DNA of 6,970 nucleotides from NCBI GenBank assembly GCA_002085355.1, contig NATN01000233.1, forward strand, positions 1 to 6,970, read 5' to 3'. The position numbers and the translations under genes are program-made. Source of the stretch: Candidatus Zhuqueibacterota bacterium 4484_87. GTDB lineage: Bacteria > Zhuqueibacterota > Zhuqueibacteria > Thermofontimicrobiales > Thermofontimicrobiaceae. The notes under the pieces were generated by a model. That model saw only the letters and a list, made by a program, of their open reading frames with translations. It was not told where the DNA came from and did no database searches. Positions within the stretch are counted from its first letter, which is position 1. Each line of letters opens with the position of its first letter. Positions 1-6,395 of the stretch are shown piece by piece.

Positions 1-4
1 GAAG

Positions 5-2533
5 ATGCGGGAGCAGTACGTCAGTGGCAGTATTGAGGCGATTGACGTTGTGCAGGAAATTTCAGCCATGACAAAAAATAGTACCGCTTCTTTTCTCATT
101 GTCTCCGGCGCATCCGGCAGCGGAAAGACACGCGCCATCTTTGAATTCGCCAAGACGCAAAAGAAAAATTCCTGCTACTTCGCCAATTGGAAGGAGGACA
201 CTGCGGATTCGGTTGACATTGCCGAATCATTTCAACAACTGCCGTCAGCAAAAAAAATCATCATTCTCGACGACACGCATTTAAATCCGCGTCAGGCAGT
301 ACAATTTTGCCTTCGCATTAGTAACAGTCGGGTGAAATTTATTCTGCTGACCAGATATTTGAAAGACCTTGTCGATGTTATGAGAGAATTCCGTGTGGAG
401 AATTACCACATTTTCGAATTGAAAGCAATGGAAAATATTGCAGAGCTTCTGTCAATAAAAAGCGCGGACTACCTCAACGTCGAAATCAAGCAGCGATTGC
501 TCCAAATTGCCAATAAAAACCCGCAGATTCTCGCTCTGGCACATGAGTTCATTCAGTTTAAGCTACGCGAAAACAATTCCTTTGATGTGCCGGCATTCTT
601 GTCCCGTCTGCTGGATTCTGCGGATTTGATGCAGGCTATTTATCAGGACATTTACGAGCAATTTGGCTCACCGGGCATTGAATTCATTGCGCGCGCAGTG
701 ATGCTCCAGGGTATTCACCGCAGCCATCCGTTTTGCAAAAAAACATTTCGTTCCTACGTGAAATTAAGGAATTTGCGCTATTTTTATGTCGTCAATGATA
801 TTATTCATTTCAGGCCGGCGCTGTTGGGCGAGTTCATTGCGCAAAACTATTATTTCCCACCCGGAGAAATTAATCCTGCTTTTCACGAGCTTGTTGCCTC
901 GTCCGACCCAAATGAATTAATGACGATTCTCTCGTTGCTATTGCTGTTCTATAAAAAATTTCGCTCCAACACTTTCAAGACTGCCGCCGCTTTGATCTTG
1001 GCAAGTGCCGGTATCAAATCGCTCAACGATACAGAAACTGCGCGCTTGTGCATTCGTTTCCACGACGGGTTTCAGGACGCTCCTCTAATAAAAAATACAG
1101 TGCCCAATTTACTTACTCTGAAATTACATGCCTCCGAACCTGAGCTGTTCAATCAACTGGCTATTTTCTACGCTGAAATAGGTGCTTATGAAAGCGCTGC
1201 ACGAAATTGGGAAAATTTATTGGAACTGGCGCGCGAAAAGAATTTACCCGGGTGGATTACAGTTGCTTACAGCAATTTGGGGCTGGTTTATCAAAAGCTC
1301 GCCGATTGGGATAATGCGCTGGAATGCTATCGTCTGGCACATGAACGATTTCAGGCATCAGGTGCCACAGCAGGTTCCATTCAAAATCTGATCAACATGG
1401 CGCAAATTTTTCAGAAAAAAAATGAGCCGGAAAAAACAATCGAATATTTCAAGAAAGCGGTTCACGAATCAGAACGCACCAAAAACCACCAGCGCACAGC
1501 AAATCTCTATCTCACTTTAGCCAATTATTACAAAAAGCAAAATCAAGTCAACGAAGCAATCATTAATCTGCAATCCGCACGATCATTTTTTAACAAAGCA
1601 AATGACCCCCAAGGGTCCGCCCGCGTTTGCGGCCATTTGGGTATGATTTTCAAAGCTAAAAACGATCTGAACTCAGCGCGGGAATATTTTAAAAAAGCTA
1701 TCGATGAAGCGCAAAAGATAAAAAATGTGGAAACAGTAGCGCGCAGTTACAACAATTTGGCATTAGTCTATCAGCAGCAAGGAAAAACAGAATTAGCCAT
1801 TGATGCTTACCAGCAGGCAGCAGCGCAATTCCGTAAACTTGATGATTTAGAAAATTTATTTTTGACGCTGATCAATCTGGCACAAATTTATGAAACAGAA
1901 AATGACCTGACGCAAGCGCTGGCTTTTTACAATCGGGCGCTGGAAATTCAGGAACAAATTGGAAACCAGAAAAAATTGGCGGAAAGCTATTTTAACATTG
2001 CTGAAATTTACGTAAAACAAGAGGACTGGCAACAAGCAGTTTTGGCTTATGAAAAAGGCCTGGAATTTAAAGAGCCGAAAAATGGCCACCTCGCCGCAAA
2101 CATATTCGCCAATATGGCGTTTGCATACCAGCAAATCAATCTGCATGACAAGGCAATTTCCTTCTACCAAAGAGCGCTGGCAAAAATGGGGGATTCGGAT
2201 GACACTGATCTGATCGCCAAAACCAAAAGCCAAATGGCAATGTCATATTTTGAAAATCAAGATCTGAATGCCGCCATTTCCAACTTGATGGAGGTGCTTT
2301 TTTTCTACCTGCACAGCAAAAACGAGGAAAATATTCGCGAGATCATTATTGCGTTTGATAAAATTCAAAATTCACTCGAACCTTCAAAATTCAGCAAATT
2401 CGCCGATAGTGCAATGGATCGGGTTATTGAATCGGGAATAGTCTGGAATAATCAGATAGTTTTGCCTCCTAAAGAGACAAAAGAGATCGTTGAGCAATTC
2501 AAAAAAAGGCGGCGTGGGAAAAACCAGCGCTAA
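5..2533 (+). CDS. STAND-like P-loop NTPase with C-terminal TPR array (5' end probably missing)
   Basis: Seen: 842 codons from the first ATG. The frame stays open to the window edge and only four bases precede this ATG, so the true start is probably upstream. Walker A is GASGSGKT (residues 35-42). Walker B is IIILDD (85-90). A sensor-like FILLTR follows at 112-117, and NPQILALA at 172-179 sits where STAND proteins have their GxP-type motif. Residues 195-285 look like a helical/winged-helix segment ending in a HFRPALLGEF stretch. Residues 381 to about 771 are ten TPR units with a 40-residue period (NLGLVYQ, NMAQIFQ, NLALVYQ, NLAQIYE and similar). The tail is basic (KKRRRGKNQR). Known: STAND NTPases use ATP-driven assembly and sense a ligand through C-terminal repeats; members act in transcription control, signalling and phage defence. 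Inference: a cytoplasmic sensor or scaffold. No effector domain is visible here, though one could lie upstream. The partner and the process are unknown. Confidence 0.85.
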   Translation: MREQYVSGSIEAIDVVQEISAMTKNSTASFLIVSGASGSGKTRAIFEFAKTQKKNSCYFANWKEDTADSVDIAESFQQLPSAKKIIILDDTHLNPRQAVQFCLRISNSRVKFILLTRYLKDLVDVMREFRVENYHIFELKAMENIAELLSIKSADYLNVEIKQRLLQIANKNPQILALAHEFIQFKLRENNSFDVPAFLSRLLDSADLMQAIYQDIYEQFGSPGIEFIARAVMLQGIHRSHPFCKKTFRSYVKLRNLRYFYVVNDIIHFRPALLGEFIAQNYYFPPGEINPAFHELVASSDPNELMTILSLLLLFYKKFRSNTFKTAAALILASAGIKSLNDTETARLCIRFHDGFQDAPLIKNTVPNLLTLKLHASEPELFNQLAIFYAEIGAYESAARNWENLLELAREKNLPGWITVAYSNLGLVYQKLADWDNALECYRLAHERFQASGATAGSIQNLINMAQIFQKKNEPEKTIEYFKKAVHESERTKNHQRTANLYLTLANYYKKQNQVNEAIINLQSARSFFNKANDPQGSARVCGHLGMIFKAKNDLNSAREYFKKAIDEAQKIKNVETVARSYNNLALVYQQQGKTELAIDAYQQAAAQFRKLDDLENLFLTLINLAQIYETENDLTQALAFYNRALEIQEQIGNQKKLAESYFNIAEIYVKQEDWQQAVLAYEKGLEFKEPKNGHLAANIFANMAFAYQQINLHDKAISFYQRALAKMGDSDDTDLIAKTKSQMAMSYFENQDLNAAISNLMEVLFFYLHSKNEENIREIIIAFDKIQNSLEPSKFSKFADSAMDRVIESGIVWNNQIVLPPKETKEIVEQFKKRRRGKNQR
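1145..2317 (+). repeat. Ten tandem TPR-encoding units, about 120 bp period
   Basis: Within the NTPase gene, residues 381-771 repeat every 40 residues almost without slippage. Helix-A cores fall near residues 384, 424, 464, 504, 544, 584, 624, 664, 703 and 743, each followed by a helix B of the A(I/L)xx(Y/F)xxAL type. A 40-residue spacing, rather than the classic 34, is typical of the longer-helix TPRs seen in kinesin light chain, LGN and MalT-like proteins, which bind peptides or partner proteins in a superhelical groove. The units have diverged in sequence, so this is a protein-level repeat and not a recent DNA duplication. Confidence 0.85.
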
Positions 2534-2635
2534 AAAATATTCTACCGCAAGGGCACAAATGCGAAATAACATCTACCTTTTCCTGCATTTGTACCCTCAC
2601 CTTTTCAGTCAAACTGATCCTGGTGGCTGGTTTTT
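2519..2635. terminator. Nested inverted repeats at a convergent gene junction, possible bidirectional terminator
   Basis: An outer perfect 10-bp inverted repeat pairs AAAAACCAGC (2519-2528) with GCTGGTTTTT (2626-2635). It encloses an inner pair, GGGCACAAATGC (2551-2562) and GCATTTGTACCC (2585-2596), which match at 11 of 12 positions around a 22-nt loop. The outer arms overlap the last codons of the upstream gene and the stop codon of the GH27 gene. T-rich runs follow the structure in both directions (TTTTTATTTT on plus; the A-run at 2532-2537 read on minus). Inference: transcription from both sides could end here. The inner loop is long for a classic intrinsic terminator, so this call is tentative. 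Confidence 0.4.
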
Positions 2636-4658
2636 ATTTTCTCACCGGAAACAATCTCACCAAAACCACTCCATGAACCGGCACTGAGGCAGAAAATTTT
2701 CCGTCAAAAACACCGACATCTTTCTGACGCCACAAATCCCGAACTCTCCACTCACCCGAAATTTTTAATTCATTCCAACTCACAGCAACCTTTTTTTCGC
2801 CGCGAAAATCCCGATTAAAAAGCCCAACTGCCAAAGAGCCGTCTTCCATTTTTTTGGCATAAATCGGATAATTCTCATCTGAATTTACCTGTCTCGCCTG
2901 ATCTCCCAACGGGTCCTGATTGACTTCGATAACTTCGTCATTTGTGAGCAGATTTAGTGTGAAATCATCCAAATCTGCCAAATCGCAGCCCAGCAGCAAT
3001 GGAGCGCTGAGCAGACACCAGAGGCTGATGTGAGTGTACTGTTCATCAGGACTCAGCCGCGTGGGATGCAAATTTTCACTCCAACCGACTTTACCGACAA
3101 CGAGCATGTCCGGATCATTCCAATGGCCCGGGCCTGCGTACGGAGTCCAGCGATGCTGGTGAAAACCGATTCCCGCCATACTGCCCCAACTATCTGTGAT
3201 GTCGCCTGTTGTGCGCCAGGCATTTGATAGCTGAGCATAAAACGGCGCATTTTCAAAAACAGCGCTGTTAGAAAGAGAATAAACGATATCTCTGCCGCAA
3301 CTCCGCAAGAGAGCAGACATAATTCCCACATTTTGCACGTCGAGGGGATTCCAGTCATATTTCAAATAGTCAAATCCCCATTCCGTCCATTGCTGCACAT
3401 CGCCCCAGACAAAAGAATATTTTCCGAACGTGTAATCTTTGCCGATATTTTTTCTTTCTTTATGCCGCATGTTTTCATTGTATTCACCTGCTTTTATCCA
3501 ATCGTATGTGCCATCCGCGTTGTCGCACGAGCCGCCGATGTGTCCGGCATAAGTCCCGCGCCAGGGTGTGGAGTAAATTCCCACTTTCAATCCCATGGCG
3601 TGAATTTCATCTATCATTTTTTTGATGTCGGGAAATTTACGATTGCCCATGATGGCGTTATATTTTCCGCCGCGAACGCCCTGCCAACCGTCGTCGATGT
3701 TAATGTATGTCCAGCCGTGATTTATCAAACCTTTTTCCACCATGGCTTTGGCGGAAGACAGTACTTTTTCTTGACTGACAGTAGGGCCCCAGCAATTCCA
3801 GGAATTCCAGCCCATCGGCGGAGTCATCGCGATTTTATCGCCAACAATAATACGAAAATTGCTGCTGACTTCGCCGAATTTATTTTTCGCTTTCAGGATC
3901 ACGCGGTAGGTTTTGTGCTCTTTGCTCTGAATCGTACCGCTGATACGGCCGGTTTTGGTATCAATTTTCAATCCTGCGGGCAAATTTTCCGCGGTAAAAG
4001 TCATCGGTCTTTTGCCAGTAGCAGCAACAGTGAACAAAAAGGGCGCCCCCGGACGAACGCCGAAAATTCTTGCACCATTGATCTTTGGCTCTTTCTTCGC
4101 TTTCGGAGTCAAAATGTAAGGTTCCATGGACACAATTCTCCTAACTTTCGGTTCGCCTCTTTTCATCACGATTTTGGCATCAAGCCAGTCTGCGTGATCG
4201 TAATTAATGTTATCATCCGCCTGAGTGACCTGTAAATAAAGATTCTTGACGCCGGACAAATCAACTTCCACTTTCTTCGCCGGATCGCCGCCGCGCATGA
4301 TGCCGCTGCGAAACAATTTAACGTCATCGCTCAAGACAATGAATTCCACAGTTCCCCGCTCTTTCACTTCATCATCCACTCCGACCAGAGCAGAAAATTT
4401 CTCTCCGTTTCCGTTCAATTCAAGCCAATAGAGCGAATTGGCATGAGTTCCCACTCCGCGAGCAAAAACTTTTCCGCCTACCGAGAGTGGATTTTTATCC
4501 AAAGATTTGTTTTTCTGCGGATAGCCCCACCCCTGTTCCATTGTTGACAAATCCAGTTGATCCAGAAAATAGACTTTGTTTTGAGCAAAAATCACAGAAA
4601 GGAAGACGGTAAAAAATAAAATTGTAGCAACGCCGACCAAATTTCTTGTTCTTGTCAT
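2634..4658 (-). CDS. Secreted GH27 glycosidase (alpha-galactosidase family) with NPCBM, NEW1 and putative-Ig modules
   Basis: 674 residues. A Sec signal peptide has a hydrophobic core at about 8-24 and probable cleavage after FA at 24-25, so the enzyme acts in the periplasm or outside the cell. Order: NPCBM carbohydrate-binding module (about 28-165), NEW1/He_PIG-associated segment (about 188-216, INGARIFGVRPGAPFLF), putative Ig fold (about 205-272), GH27 barrel (about 275-585), C-terminal beta sandwich (about 595-672). Barrel motifs are TPPMGWNSWN (279-288), NIDDGW (320-325), YLKYDWN with predicted nucleophile D435, WRTTGDI with predicted acid/base D486, and GHWNDPDML (511-519). GH27 enzymes retain anomeric configuration when cleaving terminal alpha-galactose, alpha-GalNAc and related sugars. 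The Cys-Glu specificity pair of typical alpha-galactosidases is replaced by Ser-Asn (463-464), so the exact substrate is open. About 40 extra residues lie between barrel strands near 367-415. GGAG precedes the ATG by seven bases, and the gene has its own promoter. Confidence 0.93.
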   Translation of the reverse strand: MTRTRNLVGVATILFFTVFLSVIFAQNKVYFLDQLDLSTMEQGWGYPQKNKSLDKNPLSVGGKVFARGVGTHANSLYWLELNGNGEKFSALVGVDDEVKERGTVEFIVLSDDVKLFRSGIMRGGDPAKKVEVDLSGVKNLYLQVTQADDNINYDHADWLDAKIVMKRGEPKVRRIVSMEPYILTPKAKKEPKINGARIFGVRPGAPFLFTVAATGKRPMTFTAENLPAGLKIDTKTGRISGTIQSKEHKTYRVILKAKNKFGEVSSNFRIIVGDKIAMTPPMGWNSWNCWGPTVSQEKVLSSAKAMVEKGLINHGWTYINIDDGWQGVRGGKYNAIMGNRKFPDIKKMIDEIHAMGLKVGIYSTPWRGTYAGHIGGSCDNADGTYDWIKAGEYNENMRHKERKNIGKDYTFGKYSFVWGDVQQWTEWGFDYLKYDWNPLDVQNVGIMSALLRSCGRDIVYSLSNSAVFENAPFYAQLSNAWRTTGDITDSWGSMAGIGFHQHRWTPYAGPGHWNDPDMLVVGKVGWSENLHPTRLSPDEQYTHISLWCLLSAPLLLGCDLADLDDFTLNLLTNDEVIEVNQDPLGDQARQVNSDENYPIYAKKMEDGSLAVGLFNRDFRGEKKVAVSWNELKISGEWRVRDLWRQKDVGVFDGKFSASVPVHGVVLVRLFPVRK

Positions 4659-4700
4659 GTCAGTCTCCGTTTTACTTTAAATAGAAAATCAGAAAAAATG

Positions 4701-4730
4701 ATTATCCAGTTGGCAAAGAAAAATTGTCAA
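4701..4730 (-). promoter_or_regulatory. Sigma-70 promoter of the GH27 gene
   Basis: On the minus strand a perfect -35 TTGACA (4730-4725) is followed by an 18-bp spacer and a -10 GATAAT (4706-4701, five of six matches). The predicted transcript starts near 4694, giving a leader of about 36 nt to the ATG at 4658. The -35 sits inside a small AT-rich dyad (AAATT at 4721-4725 and AATTT at 4731-4735) that could bind a regulator. The site lies within the 131-bp gap after purC. I see no terminator in that gap, so read-through from purC is also possible. Confidence 0.7.
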
Positions 4731-4789
4731 AATTTAACAGGGCAACAACGAAAGGGAATGCAAATACAGTTTACGTGCTAAAAAGCGTA

Positions 4790-5551
4790 TTATCTTTTCG
4801 CCAACTTCTCAACAAGATCAGCGACCAAACCGTATTTTCGCTCCACTTCATCAAGAGCTTCTCCCTGACGAAAGGCTTCTTTGCTCAGCTCCTGCCAATT
4901 TTCATCGCGCAGCCGCCAGCTATCATTGTCAATCACATCAGCGACAAGGATTTCGCCCTTCCCTGTTCTGCCGAACTCAATTTTCATATCAATGAGGCGG
5001 CAGCGATGAACATTCCACCATGCCTGCTCCAATGCCTGAAAAGTATCTATCAGTGCATTTTCCATGAACGGATCTTCCTCACCTTTTTTCGCATCCAGCC
5101 CATCGACGACAATTTTTCCCTCGCGATTGGTGAGTTTGCCCTTTGTCGTTTTGAGAAAAAACTCAACCTTCAAATCATCAAATCGGAAAGGCGCCTCATT
5201 TTCAGTCCGCGTAAATTCGGGATGTCTTTTGAGAAAACTGCCCACGGCATAGCGCCGGGCAACGACTTCCAGCGGAATCATTTCGCATGCCGGAGCCAGA
5301 AACTCCGTATCACTGACTTGTTTCAGGTATGCCACAGGAATTCCTGCTTCCTGCAGCAATTCAAAAACGCGGCAGGTCGTAGTAGTCGCATAGCGCGCTT
5401 TTTGTTCAAACTGTCTGGTAAATTCCGGATTATCAAAGGCTGTAATATCTTTTTTATTTTCAATAATAATCAAAGCCGGATTTTCTGCAACGCTCCATAT
5501 TTTTTTCGTCTTGCCCTCAATGAGCAATTTGCCTCGGGATAGTTCACTCAT
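4790..5551 (-). CDS. purC: Phosphoribosylaminoimidazole-succinocarboxamide (SAICAR) synthase
   Basis: 253 residues, full length for the family. The enzyme joins CAIR and L-aspartate using ATP to make SAICAR in de novo purine synthesis, in the cytoplasm. Seen: IEGKTKKIW (11-19) is the N-terminal nucleotide-binding signature; SDTEFLAPACEMIPLE (80-95), then RRYAVGSFLKR (99-109); DMKIEFG (188-194); and ADVIDNDSWRL (204-214), the acidic and Ser/Arg segment of the active site. These motifs match the SAICAR-synthase half of animal PAICS better than E. coli PurC, which has SPDGSRLWD where this protein has DNDSWRL. The start is supported by an AGAGGAGAG ribosome-binding site five bases upstream of the ATG. 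The gene lies 15 bp downstream of the zinc-ribbon gene on the same strand, so the two are probably co-transcribed. No other purine genes are in view. Confidence 0.93.
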   Translation of the reverse strand: MSELSRGKLLIEGKTKKIWSVAENPALIIIENKKDITAFDNPEFTRQFEQKARYATTTTCRVFELLQEAGIPVAYLKQVSDTEFLAPACEMIPLEVVARRYAVGSFLKRHPEFTRTENEAPFRFDDLKVEFFLKTTKGKLTNREGKIVVDGLDAKKGEEDPFMENALIDTFQALEQAWWNVHRCRLIDMKIEFGRTGKGEILVADVIDNDSWRLRDENWQELSKEAFRQGEALDEVERKYGLVADLVEKLAKR

Positions 5552-5566
5552 GAATCTCTCCTCTTA

Positions 5567-6058
5567 CTACAAATCGTACAAATGATCGTCGCGTCTGATT
5601 TTATTTTTCTGATTAGCAAATTTCTTATGACTGTGTAACAAAAACAAATCATCCACATCAAGGTCGTCTCCGAACTCTTCCTCCAATTTATCCGGATCCT
5701 CCCCTTGCTCCATGCGCTGAATCGCCTCTTCCAGCTTGGGCCCCATTTTTAACCCGGCTTCTTTCGCCAATTTTCTCATAAAATTTGCTGCCTGCCGGGG
5801 ATCATCTTCGTCGATCTTGTCCGCCTCTCGGGCGAGCATCTCCATCGCCCGTTCCATTTTTGCTTCGTCAAAAGGCAGATCAAAATCATCATCAGTTCCA
5901 TTTTTCTCTCCGGAAATTGTAGCGAAAACAGAAGCAACTCGCTCCAATCGAGGATTTCCGCATTTAGGGCAGGCCGGAATTTTTTCCGTATTAATCGTCC
6001 GCGAAAAAAATTGGTAAATAACATTGCAGTCCTTGCAGTAAAATTCATAAACCGGCAT
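5567..6058 (-). CDS. FmdB-type zinc-ribbon protein with long acidic C-terminal region
   Basis: 163 residues. The N-terminus MPVYEFYCKDC, with a second pair in CPKCG, gives a four-cysteine zinc ribbon (C8, C11, C30, C33) of the FmdB/CxxC family. Founding members were proposed as regulators of formamidase and amidase genes, but most have no known role. Residues 51-140 form a charged, mostly helical region (KMERAMEMLAREADKIDEDD, then PRQAANFMRKLAKEAG and LEEAIQRMEQGEDP), with an acidic stretch at 126-137 (EEEFGDDLDVDD). The C-terminus is a basic linker ending in HLYDL. At 163 residues it is longer than the common FmdB form of about 70-110. GAGAGG lies just upstream of the ATG. It is the first gene of a likely operon with purC. 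Inference: a small zinc protein, perhaps interacting with RNA, DNA or protein. Its function is unknown. Confidence 0.8.
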   Translation of the reverse strand: MPVYEFYCKDCNVIYQFFSRTINTEKIPACPKCGNPRLERVASVFATISGEKNGTDDDFDLPFDEAKMERAMEMLAREADKIDEDDPRQAANFMRKLAKEAGLKMGPKLEEAIQRMEQGEDPDKLEEEFGDDLDVDDLFLLHSHKKFANQKNKIRRDDHLYDL

Positions 6059-6127
6059 TTTGCACCTCTCTGCTTCGATTGCTTTTTTTATTAAATACTG
6101 GGAAATGCACTTTTTAAATTTATCAGA

Positions 6128-6155
6128 AATATAGCATTTCTTTGGAAAATGTCAA
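6128..6155 (-). promoter_or_regulatory. Extended -10 sigma-70 promoter of the zinc-ribbon/purC operon
   Basis: On the minus strand a perfect -35 TTGACA (6155-6150), a 16-bp spacer and the -10 TATATT (6133-6128), preceded by TGC to make an extended -10. Transcription would start near 6121, leaving a leader of about 62 nt before the ATG at 6058. The -10 region lies between the arms of an inverted repeat (GAAATGC 6102-6108, GCATTTC 6134-6140), which may be an operator. Confidence 0.7.
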
Positions 6156-6177
6156 GTAATATGTAAAAATTTTTCCC

Positions 6178-6189
6178 GCAAAATTTTGC
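6178..6189. repeat. Perfect 12-bp palindrome in intergenic DNA
   Basis: GCAAAATTTTGC is identical to its own reverse complement. A second A/T palindrome, AAAAATTTTT (6165-6174), lies immediately left with its centre 14 bp away. They sit just upstream of the minus-strand promoter at 6128-6155. A binding site or a bent A-tract upstream element is possible. In DNA this AT-rich, chance is also possible. Confidence 0.45.
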
Positions 6190-6249
6190 AAGCACCTAAA
6201 TCTCATTTCAGAGCAACCTTCTAAAAAATAGAAAAAAATCGTGAGAATG

Positions 6250-6277
6250 TTGCCTTTTACCAGACGCAAATTAAAAT
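6250..6277 (+). promoter_or_regulatory. Weak candidate promoter for ridA
   Basis: TTGCCT (6250-6255, four of six matches to the -35) is followed after 16 bp by TAAAAT (6272-6277, five of six matches to the -10). It would give a leader of about 110 nt. An alternative is TTGATT (6301-6306) with TTTATA (6326-6331) at 19 bp. Neither is strong. The region is so AT-rich that -10-like hexamers are common, so the position is uncertain. Confidence 0.25.
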
Positions 6278-6336
6278 TCAAACTGATTTTAATAAAAACC
6301 TTGATTTTTAATCATTTCTTTTTAATTTATAGGAGC

Positions 6337-6355
6337 TTTAAATTAGGAATTTAAA
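6337..6355. repeat. 8-bp inverted repeat upstream of ridA, possible operator
   Basis: TTTAAATT (6337-6344) and AATTTAAA (6348-6355) are perfect reverse complements around an AGG spacer. The repeat lies about 40 bp before the ridA start, between any likely promoter and the gene, where a repressor site would be placed. The arms are purely A/T, so the hairpin would be weak and chance occurrence is plausible. Confidence 0.35.
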
Positions 6356-6395
6356 AAAACAGCCGAAAAAATGAGCTTTAATGCGAGGGACAAAA

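Larger units (their letters stand above)
6059..6380. other. AT-rich divergent intergenic region
   Basis: About 320 bp separate the divergent zinc-ribbon/purC and ridA units. The left third holds the zinc-ribbon promoter and leader. The middle has two A/T-tract palindromes, AAAAATTTTT (6165-6174) and GCAAAATTTTGC (6178-6189). The right part has an 8-bp inverted repeat (6337-6355) close to the ridA start. I see no tRNA, riboswitch-like fold or convincing small gene. The only notable open frame is a 35-codon one at 6247-6354 without a ribosome-binding site. Confidence 0.6.

Noticed and set aside
3333..4235. 300-codon open frame on the plus strand opposite the GH27 gene
   Set aside because: It is antisense to a gene with clear catalytic motifs and has no recognisable domain or ribosome-binding site of its own. 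The Phe/His/Ile-rich composition is typical of a shadow frame.
4659..4789. Search for a terminator or small gene between purC and the GH27 gene
   Set aside because: I see no stable hairpin with a T-run and no small gene. The gap is explained by the GH27 promoter and leader.
4724..5542. 272-codon open frame on the plus strand opposite purC
   Set aside because: purC on the minus strand has strong family motifs. The plus-strand translation is low-complexity shadow sequence and overlaps the GH27 promoter.
6247..6354. 35-codon open frame (MLPFTRRKLK...) in the intergenic region
   Set aside because: It has no Shine-Dalgarno sequence and lies in AT-rich DNA. Its Lys/Ile/Leu/Phe-rich composition is expected by chance, and it overlaps the candidate ridA regulatory repeat.
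6381..6395. Upstream ATG as the ridA start
   Set aside because: It would place the GAGGGA Shine-Dalgarno inside the coding region and leave the gene without one. The ATG at 6396 fits family N-termini better.
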